Shown here: positions 24,887 through 33,545 of the stretch, one piece after another
How positions within the stretch are numbered: the stretch's first letter is position 1
How the letters are laid out: every line of letters begins with the position of its first letter
DNA from: Mycolicibacterium boenickei
GTDB taxonomy: Bacteria; Actinomycetota; Actinomycetes; Mycobacteriales; Mycobacteriaceae
DNA length: 64,000 nt
Assembly: GCF_010731295.1 (NCBI RefSeq)
Contig: NZ_AP022579.1
Coordinates: 2,108,001 to 2,172,000, forward strand
Direction of reading: 5' to 3'
Notes under the pieces: model-generated
Databases searched by the model: none
What the model was told of the DNA's origin: nothing
The model's input: only the letters and a program-made list of their open reading frames with translations
Program-made: the position numbers and the translations under genes

Positions 24887-26068
24887 TCAGATCATCGCCC
24901 GCAACGGGCCCTGCGGGTCCACGCCCAACGAGCTCAGGGCGGAAGCGTGATAGACCGTGCCCGGAACGTGGATCGCATGTGCCTGACCGACGTGCACGTC
25001 ACGCCAATACCGTTGTAGCGGTTTGTCCATCCGGGCGGCGTTGCCGCCGCAGCGGGCGAAGATCTCGTCGACGGCCGACACCGCGCGCCACACCGCTCGT
25101 ACCTGGGTCCGTCGCCCTGCTGCCCGGTCTTCGAAGGACACTTCCTTGCCCGAGTCGACGATGTCGTAGATGCGGTCGGCGTTGGCCAAGAGTTCCTGCC
25201 GAGCGGCGTTGATGTCCGCGGCGGCCTCGCCGATCGCGTACATCACGTAGGGGTCGTCCTTGATCGCCACACCGCTCGAGTTCACCCGCTCACGCTGGTA
25301 GTCGAGTGCGGCTGCCAGCGCGCCCTCTGCGATGCCGATGGTGGCCGCGCTGATGCCCAGCGGGAACATCGTCGACCACGGCATCAGGTACAGGGTGTCG
25401 GTCATCCCGGCTTCCCGCTGGGCTGTACCGTCCATGACCTTCGTCGCGTCCATGGTCCGGTAGGACGGTACGAAGGCATCCTTGACGATGACGTCCTTGG
25501 ACCCGGTTCCGCGCAGCCCCACCACGTTCCACGAGTCCTCGACGATCTCGTAGTCCTTGCGCGGCAGGATCATGTGCAGCATCTGCGGCGGCATCAGTGG
25601 TTTACCGTCGGCGTCGCCGAGCATCGCACCCAAGAAGATCCAGTCGCAGTGATCGGTGCCGGAGCTGAACTGCCAACGGCCGTTGAAGATGTAGCCGCCG
25701 TCGACCGGCTTGGCAACACCCTGCGGAGCGTAGGGAGAAGCGACCCAGGTATCCACATCGTCGGCCCAGATCTCGGCCGCGACCCTGGGATCGGCGTAGG
25801 CGAGCTGGTAGGGGTGCACGCCCACGACGCCGTTGATCCAGCCGGCCGAGGGGTCCAGCGCGGCAGTGGCCATGACGGTCTCGGCGAACTCGCGCGGATG
25901 GACTTCCAAGCCGCCGTGCGCCTTCGGCTGTAGCAGGCGGATGTTGCCCGCCGACTTCATCATCTTGACTGTCTCGTCTGTGAGCTTGCCGATCTTCTCG
26001 GCTTCGGCACCCTGGTTGCGCAGCTGTTCGGCGATGTCGCGCACCCGGTCGATTACCCGCTCAGTCAT
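24887..26068 (-). CDS. HsaA-like flavin-dependent monooxygenase, oxygenase component (393 aa)
   Basis: Acyl-CoA-dehydrogenase-fold monooxygenase of the HsaA/HpaH group: ALDPSAGWINGVVGVHPYQL, WQFSSGTDHCDWIFLGA, DSWNVVGLRGTGSKDVIVKD, RYWRDVHVGQAHA. HsaA hydroxylates the phenolic ring of the secosteroid 3-HSA to a catechol using FMNH2 from HsaB. No HsaB-like reductase is in this window. First gene of the three-gene operon with the HsaC-like and KstD-like genes. It lies 100 bases downstream of the KshB-like gene, so it may have its own promoter or be co-transcribed. Confidence 0.85.
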   Translation of the reverse strand: MTERVIDRVRDIAEQLRNQGAEAEKIGKLTDETVKMMKSAGNIRLLQPKAHGGLEVHPREFAETVMATAALDPSAGWINGVVGVHPYQLAYADPRVAAEIWADDVDTWVASPYAPQGVAKPVDGGYIFNGRWQFSSGTDHCDWIFLGAMLGDADGKPLMPPQMLHMILPRKDYEIVEDSWNVVGLRGTGSKDVIVKDAFVPSYRTMDATKVMDGTAQREAGMTDTLYLMPWSTMFPLGISAATIGIAEGALAAALDYQRERVNSSGVAIKDDPYVMYAIGEAAADINAARQELLANADRIYDIVDSGKEVSFEDRAAGRRTQVRAVWRAVSAVDEIFARCGGNAARMDKPLQRYWRDVHVGQAHAIHVPGTVYHASALSSLGVDPQGPLRAMI

Positions 26069-26168
26069 TGTCTGGTCCTATCGTCGAGGGCTGTACTGAT
26101 GGTGTACCGCTTTGATACCGATGGCGGGGCCTAATCCCGGTCAGTGGAAATGTGCCGACCACGTCGGC

Positions 26169-27233
26169 TCAGAACTCGATGTGAATGTCGTCGGAGGCGG
26201 GCCGGGCCTGGCAGCCGAGGATGACGCCGTCGGCGAGGTCCTCGGGCTCCAGGATGTCGCAACTGGCCATGTCCACCTCGCCGCGCACCACTGTGGCCGC
26301 GCAGGATCCGCACTGCCCTTCTCTGCAGGAGTAGGGCACGTCGACGCCGGAGCTGATCAAGGCGTCGACCAGCGTCGCGCGCCGGGGCCACCGAAGGCGG
26401 TGACTGTTTCCGTCCAGGTCGACCTGGAGTGCGACGGCGTCACTGTCGTCAGAATCGGTTGCGGCCGAGGGGATGTCATTGGCAAACGGATCGCCCGACA
26501 GCGATTGGAATACTTCGAGGTGAACCCGCTCTCGCGGCACTCCGGCCTCGGCCAGCGTCTCCTTGATCACCGCCATGAACGGTGCGGGACCACAGACGAA
26601 CGACTCGAAGCCGGCCGCCCCGGCGAATACGGTCCGCGTGAATCCGCTCAGCTGGGCCCGGGTGGGCAGGCCCTGGATCGATTCCAGCCAGTGCAGCACC
26701 GTCAGGCGGCCCGCGTAACGTGCGGCGAGTTCGCGAAGTTCGTCGGCGAAGATCACCGAGCGTTCGTCGCGGTTGGCGTAGCACAGGATCACCCGTCCGG
26801 TCCCTGCCGACAGCACCGATTTCAGGATCGACATCACCGGCGTGATACCGCTTCCCGCCGCCCACAACAGGAAATCGGCGTCGAGGGTGGCCGGTGTGAA
26901 CACACCCGAGGGCGGCAGGACTTCGATCGTGTCACCGACAGTGACGTTGTCACACAACCAATTCGAGCCATATCCATCGGCAGTGCGCTTGATGGTCACC
27001 TTCGGTGCAGGGTCGGTGTGCGGCGAGCTTGCCAGCGAATAGCAGCGGGCGACCGAACCGGTCAGCTCGCTGGGGACCCGCAGCGTCAAGAACTGCCCGG
27101 GCAGATAGGAGAACCGCTCACGCTGGTCCTCGGGGATCGTGAAGACCAGCGAACGGGCATCGGGGCTTTCATCGATGACGTCAGCCACCGTGACAAGAAC
27201 CCCACGGCTGGCCTGAATGCTCGCATCGGTCAT
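26169..27233 (-). CDS. KshB-like ferredoxin-NAD(P)H oxidoreductase (354 aa)
   Basis: Three domains in order: an FAD-binding barrel (about 10-110, RCYSLASSPHTD), an NAD-binding domain (about 120-235, GSGITPVMSILKSVL, then CGPAPFMAVI) and a C-terminal plant-type 2Fe-2S domain (about 270-354, YSCREGQCGSCAATV, then GCQARP). This is the layout of KshB, the reductase of 3-ketosteroid 9-alpha-hydroxylase, and of related reductases. No Rieske oxygenase (KshA-like) partner is encoded in the window. Divergent from the BVMO gene. Confidence 0.85.
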   Translation of the reverse strand: MTDASIQASRGVLVTVADVIDESPDARSLVFTIPEDQRERFSYLPGQFLTLRVPSELTGSVARCYSLASSPHTDPAPKVTIKRTADGYGSNWLCDNVTVGDTIEVLPPSGVFTPATLDADFLLWAAGSGITPVMSILKSVLSAGTGRVILCYANRDERSVIFADELRELAARYAGRLTVLHWLESIQGLPTRAQLSGFTRTVFAGAAGFESFVCGPAPFMAVIKETLAEAGVPRERVHLEVFQSLSGDPFANDIPSAATDSDDSDAVALQVDLDGNSHRLRWPRRATLVDALISSGVDVPYSCREGQCGSCAATVVRGEVDMASCDILEPEDLADGVILGCQARPASDDIHIEF

Positions 27234-27365
27234 GGGCCGAGATTCTGGCGCTAGGGGCCCATGGCGCCAACCCGCCAGTTCCGGTGGTCGGGACGTCGGG
27301 TCTGTCCGTCCGGTGACCGGGAACTTCGGAGGTCAAGGTCGGGACGGCCGCCTACCGTACGCCGT

Positions 27366-28979
27366 GTGAGCAGTGGATCGAAGAGCGTTGTGGATGTGGT
27401 GGTGGTCGGCGCGGGCTTCGGTGGCCTGTACGCGCTGCACAAGTTCCGGTCGCAGGGAATGTCGGTGCGCGTCTTCGAGGCTGCCCCTGAAGTCGGTGGC
27501 ACCTGGTATTTCAACCGGTACCCCGGTGCGCGTTGTGACGTCGAAAGCGTCGACTACTGCTACTCGTTCTCCGATGAGCTCCAACAAGAGTGGACGTGGA
27601 CCGAGAAGTACGCCACCCAGGCGGAGATTCTCCGCTACATCAACTGGGTCGCCGACAAGCTCGACCTACGCCGGGACATCACCTTCGAGACCAGGGTCAC
27701 CGCCGCGGTTCTCGACGAGCAGCGGCTGCGCTGGAGCATCAGCACCGACACGGGTGAAACTGTCGACGCGAGGTTCGTGGTGATGGCCACCGGCCCACTG
27801 TCGGCGGCCATGACGCCCGACATTCCGGGTCTGGATAGCTTCGGCGGGGCGGTTTACCACACCGCCCACTGGCCGCATGAGGAAGTGGACTTCACCGGAA
27901 AGCGCGTCGCCGTGATCGGCACCGGATCGTCAGGAATACAGTCCATTCCGATCATCGCGGAACAGGCCGAACAGCTCTACGTGTTCCAGCGGACGCCCAA
28001 CTACAGCGTCCCGGCGGGCAACCGGCCGCTGTCCGGCGAGGAGATCGCGGAGATCAAGGCCAACTACGCCGAGCGTCGCCGGATGTCGTGGCGCAGCGGT
28101 GGTGGTTCACCGCACGTACCGCACCCCAAGCTGACCATGGACGCCACGCCTGCGGAGCGGTACGAGGCATTCGAAAAGCGTTGGGAACTCGGCGGAGTGC
28201 TGTTCTCCAAGACCTTCAGTGACCAGATGATCTCTCTGGAGGCCAACGACGAGGCCCGCAAGTTCTACGAGAACAAGATTCGTGCCACCATCGATGACCC
28301 CGATGTGGCCGAGGCTCTGATCCCCAGCGATCATCCGATCGGCACGAAGCGAATCTGCACCGACACCAACTATTTTGAGACGTTCAACCGGACCAATGTC
28401 ACGCTGGTGAGCGTCCGCAAGACGCCCATCGAGTCGATCGATCACACGGGAATCAACACCTCTGACGCGCATTACGACATCGATGCGCTGGTACTGGCCA
28501 CCGGATTCGACGCGATGACCGGCACACTGGCCAAGGTCGACATCGTGGGCCGCGGTGGCGAGAAGCTGGTCGAGGACTGGGTGCACGGGCCGCGCACCTA
28601 TCTCGGGTTGGGCACCGACGGCTTCCCCAACCTGTTTCTGGTATCGGGTCCCGGGGCGCCGGCGGTGTTGGCGAACATGGTTTTGCACGCCGAAGCGCAT
28701 GTGAACTGGATCGCCGATGCCATCGGCTATCTGGACCGTCATGGCTATGCCGCGATCGAGCCCACCCCCGAGGCCGTCAACAGCTGGATCGCCGAGTGCG
28801 CCCAGCGCGCCGAAGCGACGTTGTTCACCAGAGCCAACTCTTGGTACATGGGCGCCAACGTGCCCGGTAAACCTCGGATGTTCATGCTCTTCATCGGGGG
28901 CTTCGGGGTGTACCTCGACATCTGCAACGAGGCCGCGGCAGCCGGGTACAAGGGATTCGATCTGCTGAAGGCACCGTAG
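27366..28979 (+). CDS. Baeyer-Villiger monooxygenase (flavin monooxygenase, 537 aa)
   Basis: It has two Rossmann motifs (GAGFGG at residues 15-20 and GTGSSG later). The Baeyer-Villiger fingerprint FxGxxxHTxxWP is present exactly as FGGAVYHTAHWP. The family converts ketones to esters or lactones with NADPH and O2; class members act on cyclic ketones, including steroid ketones. GTG at 27366 is chosen because the family starts just before the first GxGxxG; the ORF to 27261 runs into the promoter region. First gene of an eight-gene plus-strand operon. Confidence 0.9.
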   Translation: MSSGSKSVVDVVVVGAGFGGLYALHKFRSQGMSVRVFEAAPEVGGTWYFNRYPGARCDVESVDYCYSFSDELQQEWTWTEKYATQAEILRYINWVADKLDLRRDITFETRVTAAVLDEQRLRWSISTDTGETVDARFVVMATGPLSAAMTPDIPGLDSFGGAVYHTAHWPHEEVDFTGKRVAVIGTGSSGIQSIPIIAEQAEQLYVFQRTPNYSVPAGNRPLSGEEIAEIKANYAERRRMSWRSGGGSPHVPHPKLTMDATPAERYEAFEKRWELGGVLFSKTFSDQMISLEANDEARKFYENKIRATIDDPDVAEALIPSDHPIGTKRICTDTNYFETFNRTNVTLVSVRKTPIESIDHTGINTSDAHYDIDALVLATGFDAMTGTLAKVDIVGRGGEKLVEDWVHGPRTYLGLGTDGFPNLFLVSGPGAPAVLANMVLHAEAHVNWIADAIGYLDRHGYAAIEPTPEAVNSWIAECAQRAEATLFTRANSWYMGANVPGKPRMFMLFIGGFGVYLDICNEAAAAGYKGFDLLKAP

Positions 28980-29782
28980 TGACAGGCTTGGCGGACAAGG
29001 TCGTCCTGGTCACCGGCGCGGGCGGTGGTACGGGGCGCGTGCATTGCGAGCGTTTCGCCGACGCCGGAGCTGACGTGATCATGCTCGACCGCCCGGAGGC
29101 GGCGGACGGCCTCTTCGGGACGGCCGAGCGGGTGCAGCAGCGGGGCAGACAAGGTGTCACCGGGCTGGCGGATGTCAGCAGCCTCGCCGATGTCACAGCT
29201 GCGGTGGACGCGGGGGTCCGAGCGTTCGGCCGTCTCGATGTCATCGTTGCCAATGCGGGTATCCATACGCCGAACAGGCCGGCGTGGGAGATCACCAGGC
29301 AAGAGTGGCAACGCAACCTGGGCATCAACCTGACCGGGGTTTGGCACACCGTCACCGCGGGCGTTCCCCACATCGGCGCCGACGGAGGGTCAGTGGTGAT
29401 CATCAGCTCCACCAACGGTTTACGCGGTACTGCCGGCACGGCGGCCTATACCGCCAGCAAGCACGCCGTGGTGGGCCTGGCCCGCACACTGGCCAACGAG
29501 CTGGGACCACAGCGTATCCGGGTCAACACTGTGCACCCAGGGGCCGTCGCCACACCGATGGTGCGCAATCCCGAAACCTACCAACGGCTGCGACCCGACC
29601 TGACCGACCCCACCGAAGCCGACGCAATGGAAGTCCTGACCGCCCGCAATCTGCTTCCGGTGCCATGGGTCGAACCCGTCGACGTGGCCAACGCCGTCCT
29701 CTTCCTGGCCTCCGATCAGGCCCGCTACATCACCGGCACACAACTCGTGGTCGATGCCGGCCTGACTCAGAAGACGACATGA
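28979..29782 (+). CDS. Mycofactocin-coupled-type SDR oxidoreductase A (267 aa)
   Basis: Classical short-chain dehydrogenase: GAGGGTGR cofactor loop, NAG motif, catalytic Ser (IISSTN) and YTASK. The insert after the cofactor loop and the end (LLPVPWVEPVDVANAVLFLA, then RYITGTQLVVDAG) match the mycofactocin-coupled SDR subfamily (carveol-dehydrogenase-like), whose nicotinamide stays bound and is re-oxidised by mycofactocin. GTG at 28979 overlaps the BVMO stop by one base, and its own stop overlaps the next SDR. Confidence 0.85.
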   Translation: MTGLADKVVLVTGAGGGTGRVHCERFADAGADVIMLDRPEAADGLFGTAERVQQRGRQGVTGLADVSSLADVTAAVDAGVRAFGRLDVIVANAGIHTPNRPAWEITRQEWQRNLGINLTGVWHTVTAGVPHIGADGGSVVIISSTNGLRGTAGTAAYTASKHAVVGLARTLANELGPQRIRVNTVHPGAVATPMVRNPETYQRLRPDLTDPTEADAMEVLTARNLLPVPWVEPVDVANAVLFLASDQARYITGTQLVVDAGLTQKTT

Positions 29783-30612
29783 CCGGTCGGCTGACGAGCA
29801 AGACGGCGCTGATCACCGGTGCGGCCCGCGGTATCGGTCGTGCGCAGGCACTGCGCTTCGCCCAGGAAGGCGCGGACATCATCGCCGTCGATGTGTGCGG
29901 GCCGATCGAGTCCGTGGAGGTGCCACACAGCACACCGGACGATCTGGCCGAAACCGCGCATCTCGTCGAGGAAGCCGGCGGGCGTATCGTCACCGACATC
30001 GTCGACGTTCGTTACGCCGACGACCTCCGGGTTGCGGTCGACCGGGGAGTGGAGCAGTTCGGCGCACTCGACATCGTCTGTGCCACTGCCGGAATCACTT
30101 CGCGGGGAGCGGCCGTCGCACTGTCCGAAGCAGCCTGGGCCACCATGCTCGACATCAATCTCACCGGTGTGTGGAATACCTGTACGGCCGCGGTGCCTCA
30201 TCTGATCAACCGCGGCGCGGGCTCGGTGGTGTTGATCAGTTCGATTGCGGGCCTTCGGGGGCTCGTCGGCGTTGCGCATTACACCGCTGCAAAGCACGGT
30301 GTCGTCGGACTGATGCGTAGCCTGGCCCACGATCTGGCGCCGCACAACGTCAGGGTCAACTGTGTCCACCCGACCAATGTCGACACACCGTTGATCCAGA
30401 ACGACTCGGTCCGGCGCGGCTTTCGGCCCGACTTGGACCGCCCTGTGACCCGCGACGAATTCGCAACGGCCGCGACCGGGATGAATATGTTGGCCATCCC
30501 GTGGGTGCAACCTCTCGACGTCGCGAACGCCAGCCTGTTTCTGGCCTCCGACGAAGCGCGCTACATCACTGCGATCACTCTGCCGGTAGATGCCGGAAGT
30601 ACCCAACGCTAG
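29779..30612 (+). CDS. Mycofactocin-coupled-type SDR oxidoreductase B (277 aa)
   Basis: A close relative of the preceding SDR: GAARGIGR, a long insertion at about residues 36-60 typical of mycofactocin-coupled members, LISSIAG and YTAAKHG, ending MLAIPWVQPLDVANASLFLA. The ATG overlaps the previous stop (ATGA). The tandem pair suggests two alcohol/ketone positions on one substrate or two successive substrates. A longer ORF starting at 29284 overlaps SDR A and is rejected. Confidence 0.85.
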   Translation: MTGRLTSKTALITGAARGIGRAQALRFAQEGADIIAVDVCGPIESVEVPHSTPDDLAETAHLVEEAGGRIVTDIVDVRYADDLRVAVDRGVEQFGALDIVCATAGITSRGAAVALSEAAWATMLDINLTGVWNTCTAAVPHLINRGAGSVVLISSIAGLRGLVGVAHYTAAKHGVVGLMRSLAHDLAPHNVRVNCVHPTNVDTPLIQNDSVRRGFRPDLDRPVTRDEFATAATGMNMLAIPWVQPLDVANASLFLASDEARYITAITLPVDAGSTQR

Positions 30613-30620
30613 GAGAAGCA

Positions 30621-31415
30621 ATGCCTGATCTGGTCAAGTACGGACCGTGGGCCGTCATCGCCGGGGGCTCCGAAGGAGTAGGCGCGGAGTTCGCCCGCCA
30701 ACTCGCCGAAGACGGGTTCAACCTGGTGCTGATCGCCCGCAAACCGGGACCGTTGAACGAAGCCGCCGACCAGTGCCGTGAGCTCGGTGTCGAGGTGCGG
30801 GTGATCTCGGTCGACCTGCTTGATCCACAGGCCGTTTCGCGGATCGCCGAGGGCACCGCCGACCTAGACGTAGGGCTGCTGATCTACAACGCAGGTGCGA
30901 GCACGTGCAACGAGCTGTTCCTCGAGACCGACCTGAGCGAGTTCCAGAAGGTCACCGACCTCAACGTGACCCGCATGCTGGAGATGGTGCAGCACTACGG
31001 ACGCCTCATGGCGGATCGCGGCCGCGGCGGAATCATGGTCGTCGGATCGCTCTCGGGGTACATGGGTGCTTGGCGGCACTCCATTTATGCCGGAGCCAAG
31101 GCGTTCTCCCGGATGTTCGCCGAAAGCCTGTGGCTGGAGCTGCGTGAGCGCAACGTCGACGTCCTCGAGCTGGTGTTGGGGGTGACACGCACTCCCGCGA
31201 TGGAGCGCGTCGGGTTGAATTTTGATGCTCCCGGGATCCTCGTCAACGAGCCTGCCGAGGTAGCCGCCGAGGGTCTCGAGCACCTGGCGGATGGACCGGT
31301 GTGGGTCGCCGGCGGCAACGCCGACCGCGCTGAAGCCAACAGTGCACCGGACCGAAGCCGCGTGGTGCTGGAAACTCATCGGGCGATCGCGGCGCTCATC
31401 GCGGGGGCGCACTGA
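30621..31415 (+). CDS. SDR-family oxidoreductase C (264 aa)
   Basis: A short-chain dehydrogenase with GGSEGVGAEFARQLA as cofactor loop, NAG (YNAGAS), a Ser in VVGSLSGYMG and YAGAKAF as the active-site Tyr-Lys. It lacks the usual C-terminal family end and instead has GPVWVAGGNAD, as in the SDR group related to 3-ketoacyl-CoA/17-beta-HSD12-like reductases. Substrate unknown. The ATG at 30621 follows AGGAG; the ORF from 30501 overlaps SDR B. Confidence 0.82.
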   Translation: MPDLVKYGPWAVIAGGSEGVGAEFARQLAEDGFNLVLIARKPGPLNEAADQCRELGVEVRVISVDLLDPQAVSRIAEGTADLDVGLLIYNAGASTCNELFLETDLSEFQKVTDLNVTRMLEMVQHYGRLMADRGRGGIMVVGSLSGYMGAWRHSIYAGAKAFSRMFAESLWLELRERNVDVLELVLGVTRTPAMERVGLNFDAPGILVNEPAEVAAEGLEHLADGPVWVAGGNADRAEANSAPDRSRVVLETHRAIAALIAGAH

Positions 31416-31417
31416 CC

Positions 31418-32266
31418 GTGCGGATCGGCCTGTCGACGCCCGTGGTGGTACAGGTTCCAGGCGCTGCGTCGTCGTGGGAGGCCGAAGCCGGGATCGATGA
31501 TCTGGCCCGGATCGCGGCTGTTGCCGACGATCTCGGGTTCGACTACCTGACTTGTTCAGAGCATGTTGCCGTTCCGTCGGCCGAAGCCGCCACACGCGGC
31601 GCGGTCTACTGGGACCCGCTGGCCACCCTGGGTTTCCTTGCCGCGCATACCCGACAGATCCGGCTCGCCACGTCGGTTCTGGTCCTCGGATATCACCACC
31701 CGCTGGAGATCGCCAAACGCTACGGCACCCTGGACCGGGTCAGCGCGGGACGGCTTGTCCTCGGTGTTGGAATCGGGTCTCTCACAGAAGAATTCGACCT
31801 TCTCGGCGCGGCCTGGTCGGGACGGGCCGCACGAGCCGACGATGCTCTTCGCGCATTACGGGCGTCGTTGTCCACCGCGACGCCGCGCTACCACGGGGCG
31901 TTCTACGACTTCCAGGGTGTGACGGTGCTTCCTCACGCCGAGCAGCTGCAGGTGCCGATCTGGGTCGGCGGTCGCAGCTCCGGATCATTGCGCCGGGCGG
32001 TGGAATTGGCCGACGGCTGGATGCCGTTCGGCTTGTCCGCGCGGGAGGTGCGGGAACTTCTCGCCGGCGTCGATCTGCCCCCTGGATTTGAGGTATTGCT
32101 CTCAGCGAAGGTGGATCCCGAGGCCGATCCGGTGGGTACCCGGGCGCGGCTCGCGACCCTGCGTGATGCGGGCGCCACCGCCATCACCTACGCGGTGCGT
32201 GCCGACAATGCGGACCATTACTGCGACCAGCTCGCCCGGTTGCGCGACATCCAGGAGGGACTATGA
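31418..32266 (+). CDS. LLM-class (probably F420-dependent) oxidoreductase (282 aa)
   Basis: Bacterial-luciferase-like fold of the mycobacterial LLM/F420 group: FDYLTCSEHVAVPS, LATSVLVLGYHHPLEIAKRY, SAGRLVLGVGIGSLTEEF and PIWVGGRSSGSLRRAVELAD. Such enzymes use F420 (or FMN) for hydride transfer, and some act on hydroxysteroids. GTG start 2 bases after the preceding stop; its stop overlaps the NTF2-like gene. It is somewhat short but complete. Confidence 0.82.
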   Translation: MRIGLSTPVVVQVPGAASSWEAEAGIDDLARIAAVADDLGFDYLTCSEHVAVPSAEAATRGAVYWDPLATLGFLAAHTRQIRLATSVLVLGYHHPLEIAKRYGTLDRVSAGRLVLGVGIGSLTEEFDLLGAAWSGRAARADDALRALRASLSTATPRYHGAFYDFQGVTVLPHAEQLQVPIWVGGRSSGSLRRAVELADGWMPFGLSAREVRELLAGVDLPPGFEVLLSAKVDPEADPVGTRARLATLRDAGATAITYAVRADNADHYCDQLARLRDIQEGL

Positions 32267-32757
32267 GTATCGAACAAGAGATCCTCACCCGGCTGCAACG
32301 CCTGGAGGACGAACTGGCAATCACGAAACTTCTTGCCTCATACGGCCCGTCAGTGGATGCCGGCAACGCCGACCGGGCGGCCGCGCTGTGGTCGAATGAC
32401 GGCACCTATGACGTCGAGGACTGGCTGATGACGGGTCGGCGTGGGGTGCACGACATGGTGAGTTCGGCCGGGCATCAGGATCTGGTGGCTACCGGCTGCT
32501 GCCATTTTCTCGGGCCGGCCGTGGTCACGGTCAGCGGGGACTCCGCGGTCGCGGTGTGTGAATTACTGGTGCTGTTGAGCGACGGCGGGTCCGGCTACCG
32601 GGTCTGGCGGGCGACCGCCAATCATTTCGTGCTGGAACGTCTCGACGGCCGATGGCAGATCACCACGCGCACCAGTCGGCTGCTCAACGGGAATCCGTAC
32701 GCACACGCCCTGCTCAACCTCGGACTGGCCGGATCAGCAGTCCCCGAACAGATCTGA
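32263..32757 (+). CDS. SnoaL/NTF2-like protein (164 aa)
   Basis: A cone-shaped NTF2-like fold of the SnoaL_4 group (LEDELAITKLLASYGPSVDA, then ALWSNDGTYDVEDWLMTGRR). The fold is shared with delta5-3-ketosteroid isomerase, dehydratases and ring hydroxylase subunits, so an isomerase or dehydratase role in the pathway is possible but unproved. ATGA overlap with the LLM gene. No catalytic residues can be assigned with confidence. Confidence 0.7.
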   Translation: MSIEQEILTRLQRLEDELAITKLLASYGPSVDAGNADRAAALWSNDGTYDVEDWLMTGRRGVHDMVSSAGHQDLVATGCCHFLGPAVVTVSGDSAVAVCELLVLLSDGGSGYRVWRATANHFVLERLDGRWQITTRTSRLLNGNPYAHALLNLGLAGSAVPEQI

Positions 32758-32766
32758 GAGACCATT

Positions 32767-33543
32767 ATGTCCGCTTCCGACTGCCCGTTGGTCTTCTTCT
32801 CGTTCGTCGCCCTGGACGGGGGCGGGCCCGAGGAACACCGGCGCTACAACGAATGGCATCAACTCGACCATCGACCGGAGAACCTCGCCCTACCCGGAAT
32901 CGCGTGGGGTGACCGGTGGAGTCGCCCTGCCGGGTGCCGGGCTGTCTCAACGGCCGAGCCCGAACAGGCCGATACCGATTACGTAGCGATGTACTGGTTC
33001 CGGTCCCCGGTCGGGCCGTCGGTGCGCGCGTGGGAACAGCTTGGCGCCGACTCGTTCCAGTGGGGCCGCGGCCCCATGATTCCGGGCGTGCGCCGCACGG
33101 TGCTGGCGTTCTTCCGGCCGGTGAAAGGTTATGCGGCCGAGTCGGCGCTGGTATCGCCTGGCGTCATCCCGTATCGCCCCAACCGAGGTCTGCACCTGAC
33201 GATGACCCGGTTCACCGAACCTTACGCCGCCGATGCTCACGACCACCACCGGTGGGAGGACCGGGTGGCGATTCCCGCACTGTTGGATCTCGATGGTGTC
33301 GCCGGGGCGTGGACGTTCACGCTGGATCATCATCAGAACAATGGCCTCGGCCTCCGATCGTCGGAGGCCGCAGATCCGCCCGGCGGCTTGCGCATCCGGT
33401 TGCTCTACCTCGACGAAGATCCGGCAGATGTCACCGGGCGCATCGCCGAATGCCTGAACGGGAACGCTTCTGGTGCAACGACGACCGGAGAATGCGTCAT
33501 CGAGACGCCCCTGAACACGATCATTCCCTGGCAGGACTGGTGA
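32767..33543 (+). CDS. Uncharacterised Dabb-like protein (258 aa)
   Basis: I do not recognise a named family. It appears to be built of two ferredoxin-like alpha-beta halves. The first contains ALDGGGPEEHRRYNEWHQLD. The second begins near GLHLTMTRFTEPYAADAHDH. It resembles in layout the larger Dabb-type protein at 18274-19260. Within the operon it sits between the NTF2-like and 3-alpha-HSD-like genes, so a small-molecule (cyclase, lyase or isomerase) role is plausible. Confidence 0.6.
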   Translation: MSASDCPLVFFSFVALDGGGPEEHRRYNEWHQLDHRPENLALPGIAWGDRWSRPAGCRAVSTAEPEQADTDYVAMYWFRSPVGPSVRAWEQLGADSFQWGRGPMIPGVRRTVLAFFRPVKGYAAESALVSPGVIPYRPNRGLHLTMTRFTEPYAADAHDHHRWEDRVAIPALLDLDGVAGAWTFTLDHHQNNGLGLRSSEAADPPGGLRIRLLYLDEDPADVTGRIAECLNGNASGATTTGECVIETPLNTIIPWQDW

Positions 33544-33545
33544 AC

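Noticed and set aside
27277..27326. Weak inverted repeat AGTTCC...GGAACT between the KshB-like and BVMO genes
   Set aside because: It matches only in short pieces with misaligned arms; not strong enough to call an operator.
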